A DNA stretch of 64,000 bases. Origin: Sporichthya brevicatena. Its GTDB lineage: Bacteria; Actinomycetota; Actinomycetes; Sporichthyales; Sporichthyaceae. Where the stretch lies: assembly GCF_039525035.1 (NCBI RefSeq), contig NZ_BAAAHE010000026.1:88147-152146 (forward strand), written 5' to 3'. Every line of letters starts with the position of its first letter. Position 1 is the stretch's first letter. A program made the translations under genes and the position numbers. Below the pieces are notes generated by a model. The model saw nothing but the letters and a program-made list of their open reading frames with translations. It was not told the DNA's origin and did not search any database. Below, piece after piece: positions 28,958-37,076 of the stretch.

Positions 28958-29920
28958 TCAGGAACCCCGCACCACGTCCACGTGGATGTGGTCGAGGTGA
29001 CGCAACGTCACATTGGTCGTGTTGCCCGACGGGTGCACGTAGGGGTGCCAGCCGAGGTGTGAATTGGTGTTCGACCACACCTGGTCGTCGAAGATCAGCG
29101 TGGCGATCTGGTAGTAGTCCGCGTTCGCGACGAGCCAGTGCGCGAGCAGCCAGCCCCGGGCCTTGTTGTCCGGGTCGTCGAGGCTGAAGAAGATGTCGAC
29201 CGCACGGCCGTCGTAGTGCGCCGAGTTCTCGATGTGGCCGCTGGACACCCCGCCCGGCGCGAAGCCCCCGATGGGCCGGCCGCCGTACGCCTCGGCCCAG
29301 CCGCGGATCAGCGCGAGCGAACGCATCGTGAGGCCGGTCGTCGTCATCGGCTGCGCGGGCATGTAGCGCTGCGGCGTCACGCAGGTCAGGGCGTGCGGGC
29401 GGAACAACGCGTAGACGGCGTCGAGGGAGGTCGTGCGCGGCGCCGGGTCCTTGCGCTTGCGCTTGATCTCCTCGACGGCCTGGTCGGGCCGGAGCGGGAC
29501 CCGGCCCTCCTTCTGCAGCGAGCGGTCGAAGGCGCGCGCGGCCCGGACGTAGTTGCGTCCGTCGCGGTAGGCCACGGCGGTCAGCATGGTGAGCGTCCGC
29601 GCCGCGGTCATGTCGATCTCCCAGACCCCGTAGCCGAGGTCCAGGCGGCACTCCGCGTCCTTGGTGGTCGGGGCGGGGACGACCCGCGGGCCCTTGGTCC
29701 GCACCGCCGAGCGGGTCGCGATCGGGCGGTCGCGGCCGGACATGTCGAGCAGGCTGTTCGACCCGGCGGGCGCCGCGGGAGCCGCCTGCGTGGCGGACCC
29801 GTCACTGCGCGTGGCCTGCACGGTGACAGCGCCGGCCGCCAGCAGGATCGCGGCGAGGCCGACGCCGAGGAACCGGTTTGCGGCCTGGCCGGGCGGGCGG
29901 TGCTTGCTCATCCCCACCAT
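28958..29920 (-). CDS. Secreted peptidase-like protein with ARB_07466-type (M15-like) C-terminal domain
   Basis: A 320-residue exported protein with an N-terminal hydrophobic segment (FLGVGLAAILLAAGAVTV) and a Pro/Ala linker. A middle domain includes ARTLTMLTAVAYRDG and LTCVTPQRYM. The C-terminal metal-peptidase-like domain carries SAHYDGRAVDIFF and LDHIHVDVV, which supply the His/Asp/His zinc ligands seen in M15-type enzymes. A cell-wall peptide cleaving role is likely. It may start at ATG 29911 instead, which has GGTGGGG nearby. A degenerate paralogue precedes it in the same direction. Confidence 0.8.
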   Translation of the reverse strand: MVGMSKHRPPGQAANRFLGVGLAAILLAAGAVTVQATRSDGSATQAAPAAPAGSNSLLDMSGRDRPIATRSAVRTKGPRVVPAPTTKDAECRLDLGYGVWEIDMTAARTLTMLTAVAYRDGRNYVRAARAFDRSLQKEGRVPLRPDQAVEEIKRKRKDPAPRTTSLDAVYALFRPHALTCVTPQRYMPAQPMTTTGLTMRSLALIRGWAEAYGGRPIGGFAPGGVSSGHIENSAHYDGRAVDIFFSLDDPDNKARGWLLAHWLVANADYYQIATLIFDDQVWSNTNSHLGWHPYVHPSGNTTNVTLRHLDHIHVDVVRGS

Positions 29921-29950
29921 TCTCTCAGATTTCCCGGAAACTGTCGGGGC

Positions 29951-29997
29951 CCGCGCGTTTCGCGCGGTACTCCGGGAGGACCTGACAGACGGTCAGG
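29951..29997 (-). terminator. Two small hairpins at the end of the degenerate paralogue
   Basis: CCGCGCG-TTT-CGCGCGG (29951-29967) and CCTGAC-AGACG-GTCAGG (29981-29997, overlapping the stop codon) are perfect 7-bp and 6-bp stems. They probably mark the transcript end of the minus-strand gene above, though neither has a T-run. Confidence 0.5.
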
Positions 29998-30958
29998 ACT
30001 TCTTGCTCTTGCTCGACTTCTTGGTCGAATCGGACTTCTTGGCGTCCTTGGCGGACGAGCCGGCCACGACCGAGACGAACAGGCGACCCGGCCGCGCCGG
30101 CGAGGCGGCGGTGGCGGGGTCCGGCGTCCGCCAGCCGGCGGTCGGGGCCCAGATCAAATCGCCGTAGGCGATGGTGTCGAGCTTGTAGTCGGCGCCCCGG
30201 GCGGTCAGCCAGTGCGCCACGACCCAGCCCGCGTTGGCCTCGGGCGACGTCACCGGCGACGAGACGGGGGAGGCGACCGGGGAAATCGTGTCGGGGACCG
30301 TCACGCTGAGCGCGCGTCCCGCCGCGCCGGCCGGGTTGTCCTTGGCCTTGGGCCCGAAGGTGCTCATGGTCAGCTTGCCGAAGGCGTCGACGATCCCCTG
30401 GCGCATGACGTCGGCCCGCGGGGTGAGCCCCGACCTGCCGCGACTCTCCTCCGACGCCACGGGCGCGGCGAACGCGCACGTGAGGCCGCCCGGCTCGGCC
30501 AGGGCCCGCAGCTTGGCGACCGACGCCGCGGTCGGCGCCGCGGAGTCCTCACGGGTGAACAGGTCGAGGGCCTCCGTGACCGACGGCGACTTGCCCGGCT
30601 TGCCGGCGGCGACGTCGAGGACCCGGGCGACCATCTCCTCCGGCGCCTTGACCTGCCAGCCGACGGCGGCGATCTGGGTCAGCGTGCGGGCGTCCGCGAG
30701 CGTGGTCGCCAGCGGCTTGCCGTCGACGCGGAGGAAGCACGTGTTCACCGGCGGCGTGCTGATCGGGTCGGACGCCGACATCGCCTGCACGACGCCCTTG
30801 TCCGGGCCGTCGGTGGTGGAGGAGGAATTCCCACCCCCGAGGGTCACCACGGCGGTCAGGGCCGCCACGCCGACGCAGACGCCCACCAGGGGCACGACGG
30901 GCCCGCCGCGCAGCGACAGGCGTGAGCCCGCCCGTGGGCTCCGCTCTCGTGCCGCCAT
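29993..30958 (-). CDS. Membrane-anchored paralogue lacking the peptidase metal ligands
   Basis: A 321-residue protein with one N-terminal membrane segment (VVPLVGVCVGVAALTAVVTL). It matches the neighbouring secreted peptidase in layout: ADARTLTQIAAVGW against AARTLTMLTAVAYR, LTCAFAAP against LTCVTPQR, and AGWVVAHWLTARGADYKLDTIAYGDLIW against its HWLVANADYY-DQVW stretch. The catalytic SAHYDGRAVDI and DHIHVDV motifs are replaced by AGAAGRALSVTV and GRLFVSVV, so no metal ligands remain. It ends in a Lys/Ser-rich tail. The ATG at 30958 has GAGGAG at proper spacing. It is probably a non-catalytic binding or regulatory partner. Confidence 0.72.
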   Translation of the reverse strand: MAARERSPRAGSRLSLRGGPVVPLVGVCVGVAALTAVVTLGGGNSSSTTDGPDKGVVQAMSASDPISTPPVNTCFLRVDGKPLATTLADARTLTQIAAVGWQVKAPEEMVARVLDVAAGKPGKSPSVTEALDLFTREDSAAPTAASVAKLRALAEPGGLTCAFAAPVASEESRGRSGLTPRADVMRQGIVDAFGKLTMSTFGPKAKDNPAGAAGRALSVTVPDTISPVASPVSSPVTSPEANAGWVVAHWLTARGADYKLDTIAYGDLIWAPTAGWRTPDPATAASPARPGRLFVSVVAGSSAKDAKKSDSTKKSSKSKKS

Positions 30959-31090
30959 CGCGTTCTCCTCGACGTACTGCGCCAGGTTCGGCGCACTGAC
31001 AGGTACAGAGTGCGGTGTAACCGGTCGCCGTGTCCGCACGCTGAGAAATCGTTGGTCCGATCAGGCGACGAGAAACCGTACAAAACCGGA

Positions 31091-31112
31091 CGAGGTGGTC
31101 CACGCCACCTCG
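31091..31112 (-). terminator. Likely terminator of the liv-like operon
   Basis: An 8-bp perfect stem (CGAGGTGG with CCACCTCG) and a 6-base loop lie 136 bases past the ATPase stop. On the minus strand the hairpin is followed by a TTTT-containing stretch. The 289-base region 30959-31247 holds this, the ribosome site of the degenerate paralogue gene, and nothing else I recognise. Confidence 0.5.
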
Positions 31113-31247
31113 GCGCCCCCGAGCACCCCGGTTTGAAGTCGGCCGCGGCGGGGAATCCCCACCGGCTGCTCTCGTGCCCGCCTTGCTCCGTTCTTCCGTT
31201 CCCACCCCGGGGCCGACCCGACGTCGTCGTGGAGTCGGCCGGCTGCC

Positions 31248-33107
31248 TCACGACGCCGCGGCAGCCTCCGCTCCAAGGTACGTGGCGATGACCGTGGGGT
31301 CGGACAGCACCTCGTCCGGCGGACCCTGCGCGACCACGCGCCCGGACTCCAGGGCGATGATCCGGTCGCAGGTCCGCCGCAGCAGCCCGACGTCGTGCTC
31401 GACGATCACCAGGGCCCCGCCGGTGGCCTCCCGGATGCGCTTCATCAGGGGCCCCATCAGCTCGGCCTCGGCCCGCGCCAGGCCGGCCGCCGGCTCGTCC
31501 AGCAGGAGCACGTCGGGCTCCTGGGCGAGCAGACAACCGAACTCCACGAGGCGGCGGGAACCGGTCGAGAGCTCACTGGCGAACCGGTCCTGGAAGACCC
31601 CGAGCCCGAGCAGCGTGATGATGCGGTCGACCCGCTCGGCGACGTCGATCTCCGAGAGCAGCGAGGCCGGCAGGCGCAGCGCGGCCGCCAGGGGCTCCCG
31701 GGAGGTCACCCAGCGTTCGCAGGACACCGCGATGGTCTCGGTGACCGTGAGGCCCGGGAAGAGCTTCGCGTCCTGGAACGAGCGGCCCAGGCCCAGGTGC
31801 GCCCGCGCCTGCGGGGTCAGGTCCGTGACGTCGCTGCCGTTGAAGTACACCCGACCCGTGTCCGGGACCAGGAACCCCGACATCGCGTCGAGGATCGTGG
31901 TCTTGCCCGCGCCGTTCGGGCCCATCAGGCCGACGATCTCGCCGGCGCAGATGTCGATGTCCACCCCGGCGATCGCCGCGACGCCGCCGAAGGTCTTCCG
32001 CAGGTTCCGGGTCGCGATCGCCACCTTCGGCGTCGGGGCCGCGTCCGCGGCCGCGTCGAGCGCCTCCACGATGTCGGCGAGGTCCTCGTCCTCGTCCTCG
32101 CCGGTGGACACCGGCCGCTCGGGCCGGTCCCGCACGATCCGCGGCAGTTCCCCGGTCTCGTCGTCGACCTCGTCCGCGTCGGTCCGGGCGCCGGTGACGT
32201 TCACCGGCCGGGCCCCGCCGTCCGCACTGGAGATGTCATCTTCAGTGCTGGGGTCGGCGGGGGAGTCGTCGAGGTGGCGGCGGGCCTCGTGGACCGCCTC
32301 GGGGTCGATCTCGGGAACCTCGAGCCCGTCGATGTGCGGGAGCTTCTCGTCGGCCTGCTCGAGAGCACCGGCGAGGAACACCGAGCGGATCAGGTCGCCG
32401 CGGTCGAGGATCTCCTGGGCCGGGCCGGAGAAGCGGACCTCGCCCTTCTCCAGGAACATCGCGCGGTCGGAGACCTTGAGCACGAGCTCGGCGGACTGCT
32501 CGACGAGCAGGATGCCCAGGCCCTCGTCGCGCAGGTGGCGGACGACGTCGAGGAGCTCGCTGACGATCGCCGGGGCGAGGCCGAGGGAGAGCTCGTCGAT
32601 CAGCAGCACCCGCGCGCCGGGCTTGCCGTCCGTGCCCGCCGGCCCCTGCACGAGCGCCTGCGCGAGCGCGAGCATCTGCTGCTGGCCGCCGGAGAGCAGA
32701 CCGGCGCGGTCCTCCATGCGGGTCGTCAGTGCAGGGAACAGCTCGATCGCGCGGCCGACGGCGGCGGCGCAGTAGTCCTTGTCCTTGCGCGTGACCCAGG
32801 TGGCCATGCGCAGGTTCTCCGCGACCGACAGGTCCGGGAAGATGCCCCGGCCGCCGGGCATGTAGGCGAGGCCGAGCCGCGCCATCTTCATCGGCGACCA
32901 GCCGGTGGTGTCCTTGCCGTCGAAGCGGACCTTGCCGTGGCGGGGCGGGGTCAGGCCGGAGATCGCCCGCAGCAGCGTGGACTTGCCGGCGCCGTTGGTC
33001 CCGAGCAGGCCGAGGACCTCGCCGGCGTCCACGCGGACGTCGACCCCGTGGAGCACCTTGTTGCGGCCGTACGAGACCTGCAGGCCCGTGCACTCGAGAA
33101 GGCTCAT
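31248..33107 (-). CDS. Fused LivF-LivG-type ABC ATPase
   Basis: A 619-residue protein with two ABC ATPase domains. Residues ~1-260 are LivF-like: Walker A GTNGAGKST, signature LSGGQQQMLALA, Walker B LLIDELSLGLAP. Residues ~350-615 are LivG-like: GPNGAGKTT, an altered signature LSTGSRRLVEFG, Walker B LLLDEPAAGLAR and VEHDVGLL. Between them lies an acidic linker (residues ~275-345) rich in Asp/Glu. Part of the linker (STEDDISSA, ~287-295) is encoded by a 25-bp palindromic repeat also found at 56703 and 56755. Fusion of the two ATPases fixes a 1:1 stoichiometry. Its start overlaps the permease stop by four bases. Confidence 0.93.
   Translation of the reverse strand: MSLLECTGLQVSYGRNKVLHGVDVRVDAGEVLGLLGTNGAGKSTLLRAISGLTPPRHGKVRFDGKDTTGWSPMKMARLGLAYMPGGRGIFPDLSVAENLRMATWVTRKDKDYCAAAVGRAIELFPALTTRMEDRAGLLSGGQQQMLALAQALVQGPAGTDGKPGARVLLIDELSLGLAPAIVSELLDVVRHLRDEGLGILLVEQSAELVLKVSDRAMFLEKGEVRFSGPAQEILDRGDLIRSVFLAGALEQADEKLPHIDGLEVPEIDPEAVHEARRHLDDSPADPSTEDDISSADGGARPVNVTGARTDADEVDDETGELPRIVRDRPERPVSTGEDEDEDLADIVEALDAAADAAPTPKVAIATRNLRKTFGGVAAIAGVDIDICAGEIVGLMGPNGAGKTTILDAMSGFLVPDTGRVYFNGSDVTDLTPQARAHLGLGRSFQDAKLFPGLTVTETIAVSCERWVTSREPLAAALRLPASLLSEIDVAERVDRIITLLGLGVFQDRFASELSTGSRRLVEFGCLLAQEPDVLLLDEPAAGLARAEAELMGPLMKRIREATGGALVIVEHDVGLLRRTCDRIIALESGRVVAQGPPDEVLSDPTVIATYLGAEAAAAS
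32224..32248. repeat. 25-bp palindromic repeat inside the liv ATPase gene
   Basis: Arms of 12 bases (GCACTGGAGATG and its near-complement, one mismatch) flank a central T. The same 25-mer, with one or two changes, occurs at 56703-56727 and 56755-56779. Here it is in frame within the linker between two ATPase domains, so it adds residues without harming either fold. Confidence 0.85.
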
Positions 33108-35296
33108 CCCGCACCTGCCGGTCGCTGGGTCGGCCGCGGGCCGGGCCCCTCCTCGGGCACGGCCAGCGGGTCGGGGCCGGCGGCGGACAGGCGCCCGCCG
33201 ATGGACGCCAGGTCGACGTCGGTCGCGCCGGTCTCCCCTCCGGGACCGGCGAGAGTGATGCCGCGCATCCGCGCGACGGTGCGGAACCAGAACCCGCGCG
33301 CGGAGATGACCACGCGGGCCAGACCGCCGGGCAGGACGAGCAGGACGAACAGCACGCCCGCGCCGGTGACGAACAGCTGCATGCCGCCGGAGAGGTTGTA
33401 CTTCGCGACGGCGAGGAAGATCGCGCCGAGCAGGGCGCCGGTCACCGACGTCGCGCCGCCGAGCACGACCATCGTGAACGCCTCGAAGGAGATCGCGGGG
33501 GAGTACGTACCCGCCCGGACGCCGTCGAGCGCGATGACGTGCATCGAGCCGGCCAGCCCGGCGAGCGCGCCGCTGACGGCGAAGGCCGCGAGCTTGATCT
33601 TCGTCGGGCTCAGGCCACGGGCGGCCGCCGCACGCTCGTTGTCGCGCACCGCGATCATCGCCCGGCCGGTGCGGCTGTGCCGGATGCCGTGCACGAGCAC
33701 GAGCGCCAGGGCCAGCACCGTCAGGCAGAACCAGTAGAGCGTCTTCTCGTTGTAGAGGTCGAAGCGCTCGAGGACCAGCGGCCGGTCGACCTGCGTCGGG
33801 ATGGCCTCGGGGAAGTTCGCCGGGTTCAGGAAGAACGTCGAGAGCGGCACCGCGAACGCGAGCGTGGTGACGCCGAGGAACAGACCCCGGATCCGCAGGG
33901 CGGGGATGCCGATCGCGACGGCCGTCAGCATGCCGGCGCCCATGCCCGCGAGCATGGCGATCAGCAGGTCCGCCCCGGTCTTCGCGACGAGGTCACCGGC
34001 GACCACGGCACCGACACCGGCGATCGCGAACTGGCCGAGGCTGATCTGCCCGGCCCAGCCGGTGAGGACGACGAGCGAGACCGCGACCAGACCGTAGATC
34101 ACCGTCACGGTGCCGAGCAGACTGATCTGACTGGGGCTCAGCTGGTACGGAAGCGCGATGGCGGCCGCGATGACACCGGCGAGCAGCAGACGCCGCCCCC
34201 AGATGATCTCCGGCAGGTGCCGGATCTCCTTCGGCACCGGCGGCATCTCGTCGGCGGTGTTCCAGCCCGCGGTGTTCGCGTCCGCGGCGCGGGTGAGCTG
34301 GTGACGCTGCAGCAGCAGCGCGATGAGGACCGCGACGAGCAGGAAGACGTCGACGTAGCTCGAGCGTGACGTGTTCCAGAACACCGCCTGTTGGAAGACA
34401 CCGACGCCGATGCCGGCGAACACGGCACCCGGGAGGCTCTCCATGCGCGCGATGACCGCGGCCGCGAGGGCGGGCAGCAGGAGCGCCGGGCCGCCGGCGA
34501 TCTCACCACCTTGACCGACGAGCGGGGCCGAGAGCATTGCCGCGAGGGCGGAGAGCGCGCCGGCCAGCGCCCAGACCAGCGTCGAGAGGCGGCGCACCGG
34601 AATGCCGAGCAGCATCGCGCGCTCGGCGTTCGACGAGGTGGCGCGGATGCCGACACCGACCGCGGAGTTGCGCAGGAAGAACGCGAACAGGGCCAGGACG
34701 ATCGGCACCGTCACGAGGATCATCACGTGCGCGCCGGTGAAGACCAGGCCCTCGAAGGTGAACTTGATGTCGAGCGGCGTACGGAACGACCCCTGCAGGC
34801 CGCCGAAGCCGCCCCCGGACCCGACGATGCTCGGCACCGCGAACTGCAGCGCCGCCAGGATCTGTGCGAGACCGATGGTGGCGACGGTCAGGATCAGGCG
34901 CGGGGCCCAGAACAGGCGCTGCACCACGAGCCGGTCGCACAGCGCGCCGATCACCGCCGCGACCACGAGGCCCACGCCGAGGGCCACGTAGTAGTTCCAC
35001 CCCTTGACGAGGAAGAGCTGGACGGCGAGGAACGACGCCGCCGACCCCAGCGCGGCCTGCGCGAAGTTGATGATCCGCGACGACCGGTAGACCAGCACCA
35101 GCCCGAGGGCGGACAGGCCGGTCAGCGACCCGAGGACCACGCCCTGCAGCACGACGCCCAGAGGGAGGCCGGACGGGAGGACGGCGTTCAGCACCACCCA
35201 GACCAGCGGGGCGGCGGCCACCATCGCGACCGCGCGCTTGCGCTTGTCGGCCAGTGCGGCGGGCACGGCGGCAGGAACGGCGGGCAGCGGGCTCAC
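33104..35296 (-). CDS. Fused LivH-LivM-type branched-chain ABC permease
   Basis: A 730-residue membrane protein. The first half (to ~residue 320) is LivH-like, with GLSALGLVLVYRSSRIINFAQ and GIPVRRLSTLVWALAGALSALA. The second half is LivM-like, with GWAGQISLGQFAIAGVGAVVAG and GLSPTKIKLAAFAVSGALAGLAGS. About 18 hydrophobic segments are expected. In other systems these are separate proteins, so both permeases and both ATPases are fused here. It uses a GTG start, and the hydrophilic C-terminal tail (~60 residues) is Pro/Gly-rich. The binding-protein gene lies 34 bases upstream. Confidence 0.93.
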   Translation of the reverse strand: MSPLPAVPAAVPAALADKRKRAVAMVAAAPLVWVVLNAVLPSGLPLGVVLQGVVLGSLTGLSALGLVLVYRSSRIINFAQAALGSAASFLAVQLFLVKGWNYYVALGVGLVVAAVIGALCDRLVVQRLFWAPRLILTVATIGLAQILAALQFAVPSIVGSGGGFGGLQGSFRTPLDIKFTFEGLVFTGAHVMILVTVPIVLALFAFFLRNSAVGVGIRATSSNAERAMLLGIPVRRLSTLVWALAGALSALAAMLSAPLVGQGGEIAGGPALLLPALAAAVIARMESLPGAVFAGIGVGVFQQAVFWNTSRSSYVDVFLLVAVLIALLLQRHQLTRAADANTAGWNTADEMPPVPKEIRHLPEIIWGRRLLLAGVIAAAIALPYQLSPSQISLLGTVTVIYGLVAVSLVVLTGWAGQISLGQFAIAGVGAVVAGDLVAKTGADLLIAMLAGMGAGMLTAVAIGIPALRIRGLFLGVTTLAFAVPLSTFFLNPANFPEAIPTQVDRPLVLERFDLYNEKTLYWFCLTVLALALVLVHGIRHSRTGRAMIAVRDNERAAAARGLSPTKIKLAAFAVSGALAGLAGSMHVIALDGVRAGTYSPAISFEAFTMVVLGGATSVTGALLGAIFLAVAKYNLSGGMQLFVTGAGVLFVLLVLPGGLARVVISARGFWFRTVARMRGITLAGPGGETGATDVDLASIGGRLSAAGPDPLAVPEEGPGPRPTQRPAGAG

Positions 35297-35330
35297 CCTT
35301 CGACTCGGCTTCCGGGATCCGACCGGGCCG

Positions 35331-37076
35331 CTACGGCGCCACGGCCGGCGGTGTCGGCATGGTCACCCGCGCCGGCCAACTCGCCCCGACGTAGCGCCTG
35401 CCGCCGTTGAGGGGCACGCACCGGCCGGGCCGGTTGTTGAACGGCGAGAGTGCCTTCGGGTCGTAGTAGAACTCCCGGGCGTCGTCGGTACTGGTGAAGT
35501 CGTTCGGGCCGAAGCTCCACTGGCCGTAGTCGCCGGTCCGTTTGCCGTAGCTGAACATGCCCTGGGCGAACGTCGCGGGGGTCAGGTTCGGCCCGGCCTG
35601 CTGCAGACCGATGAACAGCATCATCAGCGTCTGGTAGGTCAGGTCGACCAGCGAGGTCGGCTTGCCGTTCTTCATCGTGGCGAAGGCCTTGTACGCCTCG
35701 GTGTTCTTGCCACCGCCGAAGCCGGTGAGGTAGCTCTGCCCGAGCGCGAACTGCCACTGGTCACTGTCGTAGAACTGACCGGCGACGTCGGCGTCGGTGC
35801 CGATGGTCCCGGAGACGAACCACTCCGGGTAGAAGTCCTGCTGCGTCGCCGAACCCGTGAGGAAGAACGGCAGCAGCGGGTCGGTGACGAGCACCAGCGT
35901 CGTGACCCCGGCCGCCTTGAGCTGCGCGGCCATGTTCGGCGCCTCCTGCTGCAGCTTGGCGAACTGCAGCGCGTAGCGGATCTCCTTCGCGAAGGAGATG
36001 CCCGCCGCCTTCAGCTTCGGGCGCGCCTCGTTGATGCACTGGGAGTAGACGGCGTCGTCCGGGAAGATCAGGCCGTACTTGCGCGGCTTCTGCCGCAGGC
36101 TCGCGCTGCCCGCGCGGGTCGCGTTCTCGTTCGCCGGCAGGCGCTTGGCGATCAGGTCGACGGCGGAGTTCATCAGCGTCGTGCAGTCGACCAGCTGGCC
36201 CCAGGCGAACGGCGCGCGCTGGCGGTAGTAGCTCTGCGGCATGTGCAGGCCGCCGATGGCGAGGACCTTCTGCCGCACGAGCGCGTCCATGTACGGCTGC
36301 GTCAGTGCGGAGATGTCGGCGAAGGCCTTGATCTCCTGCGCCACCTTGACCGCGTCGGCGTTCGCACCCTCCTGGCCGCCGCCGGCGATCTCGGCCTGGC
36401 CGTCGCCGCGCCCGGTGTACCGGACCAGCTTCACCTTGCGGCCGTAGAGCTCGTAGTTCTTGTTGAAGTAGTCGACGAGGGTATCCAGCTCGCGCTTGCG
36501 GTCGGCGGGGCTGGCGGAGATGCCGGCCTCCTCGGCCTTCTTCTCCAGCTCGCTGTCCTTGTCGTCCTCCTGCTCACGCTGGTCGGACGCACTGCTCTCG
36601 CGGATGGCGATCGTGATCGTGTCCGCGGTGACGCCGCGGTAGGTCGCCCCACCGTTGTCACCGGTGAAGTGCACGCAGGCGGGGGAGTAGGCGCTCCCGG
36701 CGACCTGCAGGGCGCCGCCCGCACAGTCGGCGGCGGGCACGACGCCCTGGGCGCGCGGTGCACTGCCGGCCTGCGCGCTGGTCACGACCTTGCCGCCCTT
36801 GCCGGGCTTCGCACCCGGCGCGGCGGCCGTGGTGCCCGTCGCGGCGGCCGTCGTCCCCGGGGCACCGGCGACGACGGGCGCACCGGCCGCGTCGACGCCC
36901 ATCCCCCCGAGCTCCGGGCTGGTCGCGGCGTACGGGTCCGGGCCCGCCACGGCGAGCTCGTTCGTGTCGCCCGGGGCCTTGCTGGGCACGGTGACCGTGA
37001 CGATGAGCAGGACCGCGATGACGCCGGCCAGCGGGCCGTAGCCCGACAGGATCAGCCGGTTCGGCCGGGGCTTCAT
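35331..37076 (-). CDS. Membrane-anchored ABC substrate-binding protein 1
   Basis: A 581-residue periplasmic-binding type I protein. Instead of a lipobox it has one N-terminal membrane segment (residues ~12-32, GPLAGVIAVLLIVTVTV) followed by a ~100-residue Ala/Gly/Pro linker. The binding domain contains VTADTITIAIRES, NKNYELYGRKVKLVRYTG and QKVLAIGGLHMPQSYYRQRAPFAWGQLVD. It is closely related to the protein at 41913-43658 and of equal length. Its start overlaps the stop of the upstream gene by four bases. The ligand is unknown. Confidence 0.88.
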   Translation of the reverse strand: MKPRPNRLILSGYGPLAGVIAVLLIVTVTVPSKAPGDTNELAVAGPDPYAATSPELGGMGVDAAGAPVVAGAPGTTAAATGTTAAAPGAKPGKGGKVVTSAQAGSAPRAQGVVPAADCAGGALQVAGSAYSPACVHFTGDNGGATYRGVTADTITIAIRESSASDQREQEDDKDSELEKKAEEAGISASPADRKRELDTLVDYFNKNYELYGRKVKLVRYTGRGDGQAEIAGGGQEGANADAVKVAQEIKAFADISALTQPYMDALVRQKVLAIGGLHMPQSYYRQRAPFAWGQLVDCTTLMNSAVDLIAKRLPANENATRAGSASLRQKPRKYGLIFPDDAVYSQCINEARPKLKAAGISFAKEIRYALQFAKLQQEAPNMAAQLKAAGVTTLVLVTDPLLPFFLTGSATQQDFYPEWFVSGTIGTDADVAGQFYDSDQWQFALGQSYLTGFGGGKNTEAYKAFATMKNGKPTSLVDLTYQTLMMLFIGLQQAGPNLTPATFAQGMFSYGKRTGDYGQWSFGPNDFTSTDDAREFYYDPKALSPFNNRPGRCVPLNGGRRYVGASWPARVTMPTPPAVAP

